DNA of 64,000 nucleotides, taken from contig NZ_SELS01000026.1 in NCBI RefSeq assembly GCF_004197395.1, positions 53,171-117,170 of the forward strand, given 5' to 3'. This stretch comes from Paraburkholderia sp. UYCP14C (GTDB lineage: Bacteria > Pseudomonadota > Gammaproteobacteria > Burkholderiales > Burkholderiaceae). The translations under genes and the position numbers were made by a program. Under the pieces are notes generated by a model that did not search any database, was not told the DNA's origin, and saw only the letters and a program-made list of their open reading frames with translations. Position 1 is the first letter of the stretch, and each line of letters begins with the position of its first letter. Of the stretch, positions 36,947 through 46,693 are shown piece after piece.

Positions 36947-38119
36947 TCAAGGTCTCTTCGCGGTCACTCGATCAGATACCTCCGGCGGCCCGGCTTGCGC
37001 ACTCAAACCGCGCACGTCGAATGGACTGCCGGTATAGGTTCTGCTCGATTCGGTAATCGCGCGCTTGCCCGGTATCAGCGGAAACACCAGTTCCGCGAAG
37101 CGCACGGCCTCCTCCAGATGCGGGTAGCCAGACAGCACGAACCGGTCGACGCCGATCTCCATGTACTCGCGCAACCGCTCGGCGACGATCTGCGGATCGC
37201 CGACCAGCGCAGTCCCCGCCCCGCCCCTCACCAGTCCGACGCCTGCCCACAGATTCGGACTCACCTCGAGACGATCCCGCCGCCCCTGATGCAACGCGGC
37301 CATTCGTTGCTGGCCGACCGAGTCCATTACCGCTTGCCGGGCTTGCGTGCGCGCGATCGTCTCGTCGTCCAGATAGCGGATCAGCCGGTCGGCCGCCGCC
37401 CACGCCTCGTCGGTCGTCTCGCGCACGATCACATGCAGGCGCACGCCGAATCGCACGGTGCGGCCGTGTGCGGCGGCGCGGGCCCGGACATCGGCGATTT
37501 TTTGCGCGACTGCCTGTGGGGGCTCACCCCAGCTCAGATAAACGTCCACGTGCTCGGCGGCCAGCGCGTGCGCTGCCGGCGACGAGCCGCCGAAGTAAAG
37601 CGGCGGATGCGGAGACTGGGCGGGAGGAAAGAAGTTCTGCGCCCCGACGACCCGGTGATAACGGCCTTCGAAATCCACCGTTTCGCCTGCCAGCAAGCGG
37701 CGCCATATCGTCAGATATTCGCTCGCCGCTTCGTAGCGCTCATCGTGCGACAGGAACACGCCGTCGGCGGCGAGTTCCGCCGCGTCGCCGCCCGGCACCA
37801 CGTTGAGCAGCAAGCGTCCGCCGGTCGCCGCATCGAGTGTCGCCGTCGCGCGCGCGGCTGCGCTTGGACCGCCGAGCGAAGTCCGTAACGCGACGAGGAA
37901 TTTCAGGCGCCGCGTCAGCGGTGCGACGCTCGCCGCGACCACCCAAGGATCGAGGCAGCCGCTGCCGGTGGGAATCAGCACGCCGTCGTAGCCGCGCAGG
38001 TCGGCAGCGACCGCGATCTCGCCGAGATAGGCCATGGTCGGCGCTCGTCCGCTCGACGACTCGCCGAGATAGCGCGTGTCGCCCGAAGTGGGCAAAAACC
38101 AGAAGATGTCGGGATTCAT
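36947..38119 (-). CDS. ssuD: FMNH2-dependent alkanesulfonate monooxygenase (SsuD/MsuD type)
   Basis: A 390-residue luciferase-like monooxygenase that splits the C-S bond of alkanesulfonates to an aldehyde and sulfite. It opens [19 protein letters not shown] and has the phosphate-binding region [20 protein letters not shown]. The ATG at 38119 shares a base with the ATPase stop (TGATG), so it is the last gene of the operon running from 44825. It may equally be a methanesulfonate enzyme (MsuD), given the msuE and sfnG genes upstream. Compared with E. coli SsuD the length is about normal. Confidence 0.9.
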   Translation of the reverse strand: MNPDIFWFLPTSGDTRYLGESSSGRAPTMAYLGEIAVAADLRGYDGVLIPTGSGCLDPWVVAASVAPLTRRLKFLVALRTSLGGPSAAARATATLDAATGGRLLLNVVPGGDAAELAADGVFLSHDERYEAASEYLTIWRRLLAGETVDFEGRYHRVVGAQNFFPPAQSPHPPLYFGGSSPAAHALAAEHVDVYLSWGEPPQAVAQKIADVRARAAAHGRTVRFGVRLHVIVRETTDEAWAAADRLIRYLDDETIARTQARQAVMDSVGQQRMAALHQGRRDRLEVSPNLWAGVGLVRGGAGTALVGDPQIVAERLREYMEIGVDRFVLSGYPHLEEAVRFAELVFPLIPGKRAITESSRTYTGSPFDVRGLSAQAGPPEVSDRVTAKRP

Positions 38120-38907
38120 CAAAGTGTTAATGCGGAAGTGGAAGAGCACTGCTCGGGACGCCGCTCGGCCCGGCCCAGGTAAGCATCGCGCAACGTGTCC
38201 AGGTCCAGCAGTTGCGCGGCGCTGCCCTGCGCGGCCACCGCGCCGTTCTCCAACACGTAACCGCGGTGGGCATAGCGCAGCGCGACGGTTGCGTTCTGCT
38301 CGGCAAGCAGGAAGCTGACGCCGTCGCGATTGAGTGCGGCCACGATCTCGAAGATCTCCTCGACGATCTGCGGAGCCAGGCCCATCGACGGTTCGTCAAG
38401 CAGAACCAGCGTCGGTCTGGCCATCAGCGCGCGCCCGATCGCGACCATCTGCTGCTCGCCGCCCGACGCGTAGCCGGCCGGCAGCTTTCGGCGCAGCTTC
38501 AGCCGCGGGAAGGTCGCATAGATCCGCTCGAGGTCCGCCTCGATGTCCGCGCGCCGGCCACGCCTCACGAATCCGCTAAGACGCAGATTTTCCTCGACGC
38601 TGAGATGGCCGAAGCAGCGGCGCCCTTCGAGGACCTGCACAAGGCCGCGCTCGACGAGTCGCCACGGCTCATCGCGGGCGATGTCGACGCCATTGAACGC
38701 AATGCGTCCCGATGTCATCTCGCCGCGTTCGGCATGCAGCAGGCGCGAAATTGCTTTCAGCGTGGTCGTCTTACCGGCGCCGTTGCCGCCGAGCAGCGCG
38801 ACGATCTCGCCGGCGTCGACGTGCAGCGACACGTCGTGCAAAGCGACGATGATCTGCTGCCATGACACGACAACCGAGGTCGCTTCGAGCAATCGGGCGG
38901 CGGCCAT
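38119..38907 (-). CDS. LivF-type ABC transporter ATPase (second system)
   Basis: A 262-residue LivF-branch ATPase: Walker [10 protein letters not shown], signature YASGGEQQM, Walker [15 protein letters not shown]-terminus LRDAYLG. It follows the binding-protein gene by three bases and is coupled to ssuD. It belongs with the permeases at 40335-42270 and the LivG-like ATPase at 42282-43094, though separated from them by the binding-protein gene. Confidence 0.92.
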   Translation of the reverse strand: MAAARLLEATSVVVSWQQIIVALHDVSLHVDAGEIVALLGGNGAGKTTTLKAISRLLHAERGEMTSGRIAFNGVDIARDEPWRLVERGLVQVLEGRRCFGHLSVEENLRLSGFVRRGRRADIEADLERIYATFPRLKLRRKLPAGYASGGEQQMVAIGRALMARPTLVLLDEPSMGLAPQIVEEIFEIVAALNRDGVSFLLAEQNATVALRYAHRGYVLENGAVAAQGSAAQLLDLDTLRDAYLGRAERRPEQCSSTSALTL

Positions 38908-38910
38908 CGC

Positions 38911-40275
38911 TTAGAGCTCCTTCTGGCAGTCGCGAGGCGTGATGCCTTTTTCCTTCGCGTAAGCATTCGCCGATTTCTCGATGATCGGCCGCAACAGCGT
39001 GCGATCCGCCTGGACCCAGTCGCTGATGACCTTCCAGTGTTGTCCGTCCCATTGCTGGAAGCGCACCGCTCCGCCGCCTTCGTGGTCCTCGCAGGTCAGC
39101 TTCAAAGGCTGGACGAGGCCGAGCGCACCCAGCTGTTTGAGGCGTGCGTCATCGAGGTTCAGATGTTCAAAGCCCCAGCGGACCTGTTCGCCGGTCAGCG
39201 GCTTGTTGCCGAACTTCTTCTGCGCGGTGCGCAGCGCTTCGACATTCAGGATCCCGTTCACGACGCCAAGGTTGTAGTAGACCGTGCCGAAGCGTGCCGG
39301 ATCTTTCAGATCGCCGTTACCGGCTTTGATCACGTACTGGTTGATCGCCTGAAGCACCGGATATTCAGTTCCGGACGGGTGTGTCGTGATCGAAATGAAG
39401 CCCTTCGCCGCGTCACCCGCGGGTCGAACGTCTTCTTCCGAATTGCTCCAGATATTGCCGATGATGTGATCGGTCGGATAACCCACCTTCTGAGCGCTCT
39501 TCAGCGCCACCGGATTCATCACACCCCAGCCGCGCAAGATCACCCAGTCGGGCGCGATCTGGCGGATCTTCAGCCACTGCGAGCCCTGTTCGTTACCCGG
39601 ATGAGGTACTTCGATCTGCGTGACCTCGAAACCGTACTGTTTCGCGAGCAGGTCGACCACCGGAATCGTCTCGCGTCCGTACGGCGAGCCGTGGTACAGA
39701 ACGACAATCTTCTTGCCCTTGAGCTGCTGCAACCCGCCCGAGCGCTGTCCAATGTAGTTCACGATCGCCGACACCTCGCTGTACGGATTGAGCTGCAGCG
39801 GAAACACATACGGGAAGACCGCGCCGTCCGTCGAATCGGTCCGGCCATGATTGATCGTGATCAGCGGCAGCTTGTCCGCGGTCGACCGGTCGAGTGTTGC
39901 GTAGGCAATGCCGACCGATAACGGATTGGTTGCCGCGGTCGGTGCGCCGTCCGGACCACTGTTCTTCAGACGTTCGTAGCACTCGACACCCTTCTCGACC
40001 ACGTACTCCGTTTCGCACTCTTTCCAGACCAGCTTGACGCCGTTGACCCCGCCGTCGCGAGCATTGATCAACTTCATGTAGTCGATGAAGCCGCCGAAGA
40101 ATCCCGTACCGCCCGCTGCATACGGTCCAACCCGATAGCTTTGTAGCGGAAAATATTCGGTTCCGCCCGCATGCGCCTGCGATATCGCCAAACCGGCGAG
40201 TGCCACGCTCGCCGCGAACAGGCGCACAAGTTTGCCAGGTCCACCGGCGTTGAGTCGAGTAATGTAATTAGCCAT
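38911..40275 (-). CDS. Liv-type ABC transporter substrate-binding protein (second system)
   Basis: A 454-residue type I periplasmic binding protein. The ATG at 40275 gives a signal peptide ending SQAHA; the open frame farther upstream is noise. The mature part starts GGTEYFPLQSYRVGPYAAGG and contains VGIAYATLDRSTADKLPLIT and WVILRGWGVMNPVALKSAQKVG. It is longer than LivK-type proteins and belongs to the branch of large HAAT-family receptors. Position between sulfone/sulfonate monooxygenases suggests an organosulfur ligand; this is inference. Confidence 0.88.
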   Translation of the reverse strand: MANYITRLNAGGPGKLVRLFAASVALAGLAISQAHAGGTEYFPLQSYRVGPYAAGGTGFFGGFIDYMKLINARDGGVNGVKLVWKECETEYVVEKGVECYERLKNSGPDGAPTAATNPLSVGIAYATLDRSTADKLPLITINHGRTDSTDGAVFPYVFPLQLNPYSEVSAIVNYIGQRSGGLQQLKGKKIVVLYHGSPYGRETIPVVDLLAKQYGFEVTQIEVPHPGNEQGSQWLKIRQIAPDWVILRGWGVMNPVALKSAQKVGYPTDHIIGNIWSNSEEDVRPAGDAAKGFISITTHPSGTEYPVLQAINQYVIKAGNGDLKDPARFGTVYYNLGVVNGILNVEALRTAQKKFGNKPLTGEQVRWGFEHLNLDDARLKQLGALGLVQPLKLTCEDHEGGGAVRFQQWDGQHWKVISDWVQADRTLLRPIIEKSANAYAKEKGITPRDCQKEL

Positions 40276-40334
40276 TCTGATGTTTTCCGTCTGATTGATG
40301 AGTCGAAAGCTGCGAAGATTCAGGAAAGACTGTG

Positions 40335-41378
40335 TTAGCGCCCTTGCGGTCGTCTCGTTCGGCCGCGGCGCCCAACCTGAACGAGTCGGGCGAGACCGTC
40401 GGGTTCCTTGATGAGAAACACGATGATCAAGGTGCCAAAGATGATCTTTTGCAGGTTCTGCAACTGGTCGGCCCCAATGCCGATCTGTGCGAGCGCGGTC
40501 GCGGCATTCGACAGCAAGATCGGTAGCAAAACGATGAATGCAGCGCCGTAGAGGTTGCCGCTGATACTGCCCATGCCGCCGATAATGATGATGAACAGAA
40601 CCTGAAACGACAGATTCAGACTGAAGCCGTCCGGCTCGACCGTACCGAGGTAGGCGAATGCCCAAAGCGCTCCCGCTATGCCGAGCACGAAGGAACTGAG
40701 CGCGAACGCAAGCAGCTTGCTCCGTCCGACCGGAATGCCGATCACGCGTGCGGCGATATCCATATCGCGCACCGCCATCCAGCGGCGGCCGAGATCGCTG
40801 CGCACGACACTCGCGCCGAGCAGGAACAGCACCACCACGACGCCGAGCACGAACAGATAGCGTGCGGCCGGTGTATCGATTTGCCAGTAGCCGATTGCAA
40901 GGCGCGGCGCGCTAAGCACGCCCGACGTATCGTTATTGGAGAACCAACTGACGCGAGTAAAAATCCAGACCACGAAAAACTGCGCGGCCAGGGTCGAAAC
41001 GATCAGATAGAAGCCGCGGATGCGCAGGCTCGGCAAACCGAACAGCACCCCTACTGCCGCGCTGACGAGGCCACCCAGCAGCAGTGCAACAGGCAACGGC
41101 AGCGCGGGTAGCCGGACCAGCAGGTTATAAGCCGCGTAGGCTCCCACCGACATAAAGGCGGCCGAACCGAGCGACAACTGCCCGGCATATCCGGTCAGGA
41201 AGTTCAACCCCAACCCTGCCAATGAAAGAATTAGGAATGGGACGAGGATCGCGTTGAGCCAATAATCGTTGGAGACCAACGGCACGGCCACGAACGCTAC
41301 CAGTACGAGCGAGAACGGCGTCAGCCAGCGCTTGAGATCCGCGCGTCGCGCGTCGAAGGTTGTGCGGGTCAGTTCCAT
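40335..41378 (-). CDS. LivM-type ABC permease
   Basis: A 347-residue inner-membrane permease: LNFLTGYAGQLSLGSAAFMS, LRIRGFYLIVSTLAAQFFVV and the late GGMGSISGNLYGAAFI loop. About ten membrane segments. It follows the LivH-like gene by 10 bases and pairs with it. Confidence 0.92.
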   Translation of the reverse strand: MELTRTTFDARRADLKRWLTPFSLVLVAFVAVPLVSNDYWLNAILVPFLILSLAGLGLNFLTGYAGQLSLGSAAFMSVGAYAAYNLLVRLPALPLPVALLLGGLVSAAVGVLFGLPSLRIRGFYLIVSTLAAQFFVVWIFTRVSWFSNNDTSGVLSAPRLAIGYWQIDTPAARYLFVLGVVVVLFLLGASVVRSDLGRRWMAVRDMDIAARVIGIPVGRSKLLAFALSSFVLGIAGALWAFAYLGTVEPDGFSLNLSFQVLFIIIIGGMGSISGNLYGAAFIVLLPILLSNAATALAQIGIGADQLQNLQKIIFGTLIIVFLIKEPDGLARLVQVGRRGRTRRPQGR

Positions 41379-41388
41379 CTTGTCTCCA

Positions 41389-42270
41389 TCAAACGCGTTC
41401 CACCGCCGGTTCGCCGAACAGGCCAGCCGGGCGAGCGAGCAGGAAAAGCATCGCGATTACATAAGGGAACCAGTTCTCGATGCCGTCGCCGATGACTGCG
41501 CCGAGATAAACCTCAGCGAGCTTTTCGCTAGCGCCCACCAGCAGTCCGCCGACGATCGCGCCAGTGATTGACGAAAATCCGCCGATGATCAAAACCGGCA
41601 GTGCTTTCAGGACCACCAGCGACAGCGAGAACTGCACGCCCAGACGCGCGCCCCACAGTAGTCCCGCTACGAGGCTCACGAAGCCGGCCAGTGCCCAGAC
41701 GATTGCCCATACCTGTGGAAGCCGCACCCCGACCGCGAGCGCGGCCAGCGGATCGTCGGCGACCGCGCGTAGCTTCAGGCCAAGGCGCGAATAGCGGGTC
41801 AACACGCTGAGCCCGATCACCAATGCGCCGGCGACAGCCGCCGCAAACAGGTCGAACTGACTGATCATGACGCCGCCCAGATGCAACGGCTTGTCGTCGA
41901 TACCCAGATCCAGCCCGTGCACCTGTGCTCCCCAAAGCAGTTGTGCGGCGCCCTCCAGGATCAGACTCAGGCCGAGCGTCGCCATAAACAACGTGATCGG
42001 CGGACGATTGACGAGCGGCCGCAGCACCAGTCGTCCGGTCAGCACCGCGATGACCACCAGCGCCGCCAGCGTGATCAGGATCGCGAGCCACGGCGCGACC
42101 CCGCGTTCGACAAGGCACACATAGGTCAGCGCGCCAAACAGCACCAGCGCTCCCTGGGCGAAATTGAAGATCCCCGAAGCCTTGTAAATCAGCACGAAGC
42201 CGATCGCCACGACCGAATACATCGTGCCGGCAAGCAGGCCGCCCACCAGCACTTCCACAAAAAACTCCAT
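41389..42270 (-). CDS. LivH-type ABC permease
   Basis: A 293-residue inner-membrane permease: GGLLAGTMYSVVAIGFVLIY, IFNFAQGALVLFGAL and GGFSSITGAIVGGLLVGASE near the end. The start at 42270 has GAGGAG upstream. It follows the LivG-like gene by 11 bases. Confidence 0.92.
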   Translation of the reverse strand: MEFFVEVLVGGLLAGTMYSVVAIGFVLIYKASGIFNFAQGALVLFGALTYVCLVERGVAPWLAILITLAALVVIAVLTGRLVLRPLVNRPPITLFMATLGLSLILEGAAQLLWGAQVHGLDLGIDDKPLHLGGVMISQFDLFAAAVAGALVIGLSVLTRYSRLGLKLRAVADDPLAALAVGVRLPQVWAIVWALAGFVSLVAGLLWGARLGVQFSLSLVVLKALPVLIIGGFSSITGAIVGGLLVGASEKLAEVYLGAVIGDGIENWFPYVIAMLFLLARPAGLFGEPAVERV

Positions 42271-42281
42271 CGAATGGCTCC

Positions 42282-43094
42282 TCAAGCGTGGACTGATGCG
42301 CTCGCGTGGTGACGCGTGCCGAGATAGGCCGCCAGCACGTCCTCATTCGTGCGGACCTGCTCGGGCGTGCCGTCCGCGATCTTTTTGCCGTAGTCCAGCA
42401 CCACGACATGATCGGACAGTCCCATCACGACGCCGATGTCATGCTCGATCAGTACTACGGTGACGCCGAACTGCGAGTTGACGTCGCGTATCGTGCGAGC
42501 CATCCCCTGCTTCTCAGCGGCATTCATGCCCGCCATTGGCTCGTCGAGCAGCAGAAGACGGGGTTTCGCGGCGACTGCACGAGCCAGTTCGACGCGCTTC
42601 TGCAACCCGTAAGGCAGCGTGCCCACGGCGGCGTCGCGGTAGCGCTCCAGCTTCAATGCCTCGATCACCTCGCTCGCATACCTGCGTTGCTCCGCGTCAT
42701 CCCGGCGCGCGCGCCCGACGCGCAACACCTGTTCGATCCAACTGCTGCGCCGATGCAGACTACGTCCCGTCAGCACGTTGTCGAGCACGCTCATGCGCCG
42801 GAATAGCGCGAGACTCTGGAAAGTTCTCGCGATCCCCAAATGAGCGGCGCGGTAAGGATCGATGCGTCGATACGCGAGGCCGTCAAATCGAACGACTCCC
42901 TGCTGTGCCCGATACACGCCATTGATCACGTTGAGAAGCGAACTTTTGCCTGCGCCATTCGGACCGATGAGCGCGCAGATTTCTCCGCGCGCCACGGAGA
43001 AGCCAATGTCGGTGATCGCCTTGACGCCCTTGAACGACAGCGAGATGTGTTCAAGGGCGAGCAACGGCGCTGCCGGGGTAGTCGTCTGCGTCAT
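42282..43094 (-). CDS. LivG-type ABC transporter ATPase (second system)
   Basis: A 270-residue LivG-branch ATPase: Walker [11 protein letters not shown]-loop TFQSLALFRRMSVL, signature-like TLPYGLQKRVELARAV, Walker B LLLLDEPMAGMNAAE. It overlaps the sfnG stop by four bases, which ties the transporter to the monooxygenase. The substrate is inferred to be a sulfone, sulfonate or related compound. Confidence 0.92.
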   Translation of the reverse strand: MTQTTTPAAPLLALEHISLSFKGVKAITDIGFSVARGEICALIGPNGAGKSSLLNVINGVYRAQQGVVRFDGLAYRRIDPYRAAHLGIARTFQSLALFRRMSVLDNVLTGRSLHRRSSWIEQVLRVGRARRDDAEQRRYASEVIEALKLERYRDAAVGTLPYGLQKRVELARAVAAKPRLLLLDEPMAGMNAAEKQGMARTIRDVNSQFGVTVVLIEHDIGVVMGLSDHVVVLDYGKKIADGTPEQVRTNEDVLAAYLGTRHHASASVHA

Positions 43095-44197
43095 GCCAGG
43101 GCCGGCTGACGACGGCTCTCCAGTTCACGAACCAGCGGCAGCACTTTGGCGCCGAAGTATTCGACTTCCTCGATGAAGTGCAAGAAGCCGGTCAGCACCA
43201 GGTCGACGCCGATTTCCTTAAGTTCAACGATGCGCTCGGCGATCTGCTGCGGCGTACCGATCAGGTTGGTGCGGAAGCCGTCGTTGTACTGCACCAGATC
43301 TTCAAACGTGGATTTCGCCCAGTTGCCCTCGCCTTCAGGCGATGCGCTACCGGCCTGCTTGACCGCGTCGCCGAACGCATGGACCGCTTCCACATGCGCG
43401 TTGGCAATGATGTCGTCGAGCACCGCTCGCGCTTCGGCTTCCGTGTCACGGGCGATCACGAACGCATTCACGCCAATGCGCACCTGATGCCCGTTCGCGG
43501 CGGCCTTGGTCCGAATGTCGTCGATTTGGGCTTTGAGGTTTTCGGGCGTATTACCGTTCGTGAAATACCAGTCGGACACGCTCGCTGCGTTGTCGCGAGC
43601 AGCGCGCGAGCTGCCACCCTGAAAGATCTCGGGGTGCGGCTTTTGCAGCGGCTTCGGACTCAGCGTGTAGTCGTTGAAGCGGTAGAAGTCGCCTTTGAAC
43701 GTGAACTTGTCCTGCGTCCAGATCCCTTTGAGCGCCTGAATGAATTCCTTCGAACGTCGATACCGTTCATCGTGCTCGAGCCAGGGTTCGCCGATCGCAG
43801 TGAATTCACCCTTGAACCAGCCGCTAACGACGTTGATCGCGATACGGCCATTGGAGATGTGATCGATCGTCGCGAGCTGCTTGGCGACCACCGCGGGGTT
43901 CCACGGTCCGGGAAGAATCGCGGCAAGTACCTTGAGACGGGTCGTGGCGTGCAGCAACGCCTGGCTGAACGAGACCGACTCGTGCTGATGCTCGGCGCCG
44001 TAGCCGGCCGTGAAACGGATCTGACTCAGCGCGTAATCGAAGCCTGCCCGTTCCGCTGTCTGGGCGAGACGCTGGTTGTATTCAAGGCTCCAGTCGGTGC
44101 GTTGTTCGATCGTGCTGACGACCAGGCCGCCGCTTACATTGGGTACCCAGTAAGCGAATTTGACGGCGTCTTGCGAGGTGGACGGGGTATGTGTCAT
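43091..44197 (-). CDS. sfnG: Dimethylsulfone monooxygenase SfnG
   Basis: A 368-residue FMNH2-dependent monooxygenase that turns dimethylsulfone into methanesulfinate. It carries the SfnG pattern nearly throughout: FAYWVPNVSGGLVVSTIEQR, RFTAGYGAEHQHESVSFSQA, VVSGWFKGEFTAIGEPWLEH, SDWYFTNGNTPENLKAQIDD and FEDLVQYNDGFRTNLIGTPQ. The start at 44197 avoids a 34-residue extension with no family match. It lies 43 bases after msuE, its likely flavin reductase. ssuD/msuD at the operon end would continue from methanesulfonate to sulfite. Confidence 0.94.
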   Translation of the reverse strand: MTHTPSTSQDAVKFAYWVPNVSGGLVVSTIEQRTDWSLEYNQRLAQTAERAGFDYALSQIRFTAGYGAEHQHESVSFSQALLHATTRLKVLAAILPGPWNPAVVAKQLATIDHISNGRIAINVVSGWFKGEFTAIGEPWLEHDERYRRSKEFIQALKGIWTQDKFTFKGDFYRFNDYTLSPKPLQKPHPEIFQGGSSRAARDNAASVSDWYFTNGNTPENLKAQIDDIRTKAAANGHQVRIGVNAFVIARDTEAEARAVLDDIIANAHVEAVHAFGDAVKQAGSASPEGEGNWAKSTFEDLVQYNDGFRTNLIGTPQQIAERIVELKEIGVDLVLTGFLHFIEEVEYFGAKVLPLVRELESRRQPALA

Positions 44198-44240
44198 GGA
44201 AGTAGATCTCGTCGAAAGAGGAATGGAGCTATAGGGGGTG

Positions 44241-44825
44241 TCATGCTGCGATCTGGACATCGGTACGGCGCGGCCGTTGAGCGACGAGCGGCGCGGCACG
44301 CTCGATCGCGAGCGCGATGCGCGCGCTCAACAGTTGACTGCTGACGCGGTAGTCATGGAAATCCGCCTCGGATCCGTACACGCCGACAGGAAGCGTATGG
44401 GCCTGGAAAAAGCTCAGCAGTGGTCGCAACTGGTGGTCGATCACCAGCGCATGCCGCTCGCTGCCGCCGGTGGCGGCAAGCAGTACTGGCACGTCGAACA
44501 ACGTTTCGTGATGAACCAGATCGAAAAGGTGCTTGAAGAGCCCCGTATAGGATGCGCGGTACACCGGGCTCGCAACGATCAGCGCATCGGCTGTTTCGAT
44601 CGCTCGCAAATGGGCCTCCAGCTCGCGCGGGGCACTCGCTCGCGAAAACGTACGCGCGAGCGATTCAGAGATTTCACCAAGATCGACGAGGTGAGATTGC
44701 ACGTCGCGCTTTTCGGCTACGAGTGCACGCTCGAGCCCCGTGAGCAAACTGACGGTAAGTGCACGCGTTCTCGAAGGTTGTTGCAAGCTTCCCGAAACCG
44801 CGACGATACGCAATGGTGTGGTCAT
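44241..44825 (-). CDS. msuE: NAD(P)H-dependent FMN reductase (MsuE/SsuE type)
   Basis: A 194-residue flavodoxin-like reductase that supplies FMNH2 to the monooxygenases. It opens RIVAVSGSLQQPSRT and has ALIVASPVYRASYTGLFKHL and VPVLLAATGGSERHALV. AGAGGAA precedes the ATG at 44825. It starts the operon msuE-sfnG-Liv transporter-ssuD and lies downstream of a sigma54-type element at 44899-44914. It may also serve the three NtaA-type enzymes, which have no reductase beside them. Confidence 0.88.
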   Translation of the reverse strand: MTTPLRIVAVSGSLQQPSRTRALTVSLLTGLERALVAEKRDVQSHLVDLGEISESLARTFSRASAPRELEAHLRAIETADALIVASPVYRASYTGLFKHLFDLVHHETLFDVPVLLAATGGSERHALVIDHQLRPLLSFFQAHTLPVGVYGSEADFHDYRVSSQLLSARIALAIERAAPLVAQRPRRTDVQIAA

Positions 44826-44898
44826 AACAATTCCTCTAATCCTCGAAACGCACCGTGCTCTCAGGAATTCGATCGAGCGACGGTGCCGGTTGATATAA

Positions 44899-44914
44899 GG
44901 CAAGCAATATGCCA
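44899..44914 (-). promoter_or_regulatory. Sigma54 promoter of the msuE-sfnG operon
   Basis: Minus-strand TGGCAT-ATTGC-TTGCC: GG and GC exactly 10 bases apart, close to the consensus TGGCAC-N5-TTGCA. It lies about 75 bases upstream of msuE. The sigma54 activator SfnR encoded at 47932 is the natural partner. Confidence 0.7.
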
Positions 44915-45088
44915 ATTGCGATGTGTCTCCCGACTACCGCTGAAAACCCCGGCAATCAGGCATGAACGGCCTTTTAAGATTGATGCGACAGGCAATTCGC
45001 CTTTAACGCAAAGCATATTCATCGAGCGTATGAACGCTGCCGAGCAATCTGCTTGTGGTGTGCTGCTGGGCAAACAGCAGCAATTCGG

Positions 45089-46282
45089 CTATGAATAGAA
45101 CGACGGTTTGGGAATGCTTTCGTTGAGCGCCCAATTGCCCAGGTCGCGGACCTTGTAGTCGATCGGATCATGCAACGTGTGCACGCGCAGATTGCGCCAG
45201 AAGCGGTCGAGCCGCAGCGCGGCGGCAGTCGAGCGAGCCCCCGTTACTTCGAACATCCGGTGCGCGACATCGAGCCCCGCGCGCGCGGCTGCCACACGCG
45301 CCGCCGCGACTGCGATCGCTACTTCACCGCGCTCGGATTCGGTCAACGGAAGGCCCCGTCGCCATGCGGCGTCGAAACCAACTGCGGCACGTTCGGCCAG
45401 CGCTCGTGCCGCCTCGAGTTCAAGCCAGAAATCACCGTAGCGCGCGAGTACGTACTGATCCTCGTTGACCCGTTCGGCCGTCGATGAGATCCATGGCCGG
45501 GTCTGGGCAAGGGTTGCGGTCCGGGCGGCTTGCAGCGCGCCTTCGCCCAGGCCTAGATAAACATGGGCCAGAATCGACTGGGCCAGCAACGGGCGCAAGC
45601 AGGCGAACGGACTCGACAGAGGCCCCGGCCTGTCCAGCAGATCATCGGTTTCGACGAGAACCTGGTCGAACAGCACGGTGCCGCTATCCGTTTGGCGCTG
45701 TCCGATGTTGTCCCAGTCGTCGAGCACGGAAATGCCACTCCGACTCGTCGGGATCGCGGCAATCAACAGGCGACCCGAAGGATCGAAAGCCGACGCGAGC
45801 AGCTGATCGGAGTCCGACGCGCCCGAGCAGAAGCTCTTGCGGCCGCTGAAAATCCACGCTCCATCATGGCCGGCCGACGCACGTGTGTTGGGATCCAAAG
45901 GGTTGAGCGCGTTGCCCCAGAACCAGCTGTGCTTGACGGTGTCGGTGTGCCAACGCTCTATTTGTTCAGGATGGCCAAACAGGTGAACCGTCGCGAGCTG
46001 AAGATGGTGGAACGCAAACAGATGGGCGAGCGAGCCATCCACTTGCGCGATCTGTCGGACCACGTCGAGCGTGACCGCCCAACTCTCGCCAAACCCGCCG
46101 AACTTCGCGGGTATGCTCAGGCGGAGCAAGCCGCTGTCTCGAAGCAGTGCCCGTTCAGCGCGAGCAGTGCCACCGCTGCGATCCCGCTCCACCGCGCTCG
46201 ACGCGAGCGCCTTTAGCACGTGCTCCAACGCGTTCCGCCACAAGCCATCCTTCTGATTCGTTTCTGCGCCCAGGTGCTTCAT
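45089..46282 (-). CDS. SfnB/DszC-type acyl-CoA-dehydrogenase-fold oxidoreductase (first)
   Basis: A 397-residue flavoprotein of the acyl-CoA dehydrogenase fold, in the SfnB/DszC group that acts on sulfur compounds. Typical parts: [80 protein letters not shown] and the C-terminal DRFWRNLRVHTLHDPIDYK. The start at 46282 has GGAGAAA upstream. It is closely similar to 46694-47935. A GG-N10-GC element lies at 46332-46347. It may oxidise a sulfide or sulfoxide upstream of SfnG. Confidence 0.88.
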   Translation of the reverse strand: MKHLGAETNQKDGLWRNALEHVLKALASSAVERDRSGGTARAERALLRDSGLLRLSIPAKFGGFGESWAVTLDVVRQIAQVDGSLAHLFAFHHLQLATVHLFGHPEQIERWHTDTVKHSWFWGNALNPLDPNTRASAGHDGAWIFSGRKSFCSGASDSDQLLASAFDPSGRLLIAAIPTSRSGISVLDDWDNIGQRQTDSGTVLFDQVLVETDDLLDRPGPLSSPFACLRPLLAQSILAHVYLGLGEGALQAARTATLAQTRPWISSTAERVNEDQYVLARYGDFWLELEAARALAERAAVGFDAAWRRGLPLTESERGEVAIAVAAARVAAARAGLDVAHRMFEVTGARSTAAALRLDRFWRNLRVHTLHDPIDYKVRDLGNWALNESIPKPSFYS

Positions 46283-46331
46283 CCGGATTTTTCTCCCTTG
46301 ATGATCGGAAAATCGATACCGGGGCGTGAAC

Positions 46332-46347
46332 AGCACAACACATACCA
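46332..46347 (-). promoter_or_regulatory. Possible sigma54 promoter of the first sfnB-like gene
   Basis: Minus-strand TGGTAT-GTGTT-GTGCT with GG and GC 10 bases apart, about 50 bases before the ATG. It matches the element at 50471-50486 (TGGTAC-GCAAT-GTGCA) in its outer parts. Confidence 0.5.
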
Positions 46348-46594
46348 GTTTTTCGTCGCGACGATGCGCACACGCACACACGCGGGTTCGCGCGGGGATT
46401 GCCGGCGTTCTTGCTGGCGTGGCATCAGGATTACGCGGCCAGCAACTGCTGGCGAAGCAGCAGCAGGTCAGCGGATTGCTCCTGAGTCAGCAACTCCGCG
46501 ACGGGTATGGAACCTCTTTGACACCGTGCCGCTGCGCAAGCAGCATTTGGACTTTGAATATCAGAAATCAATGCTTCCAGCACCGCAGCGGAGA

Positions 46595-46610
46595 TGGAAC
46601 ACTTGCTGCT
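46595..46610 (+). promoter_or_regulatory. Possible sigma54 promoter of sfnB-like/sfnR
   Basis: Plus-strand TGGAAC-ACTTG-CTGCT with GG and GC 10 bases apart, 84 bases before the ATG at 46694. The stretch 46400-46590 before it has no gene; one minus-strand frame ending LLLLRQQLLAA looks protein-like but has no start. Confidence 0.45.
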
Positions 46611-46693
46611 CGATCAGCAATCTGGACCAGCGTCATTGCACGGTCGGGCCTTAAGCGGGCTCTGTCGTGGAGCGGCGGGTCCAGTCCATACAG

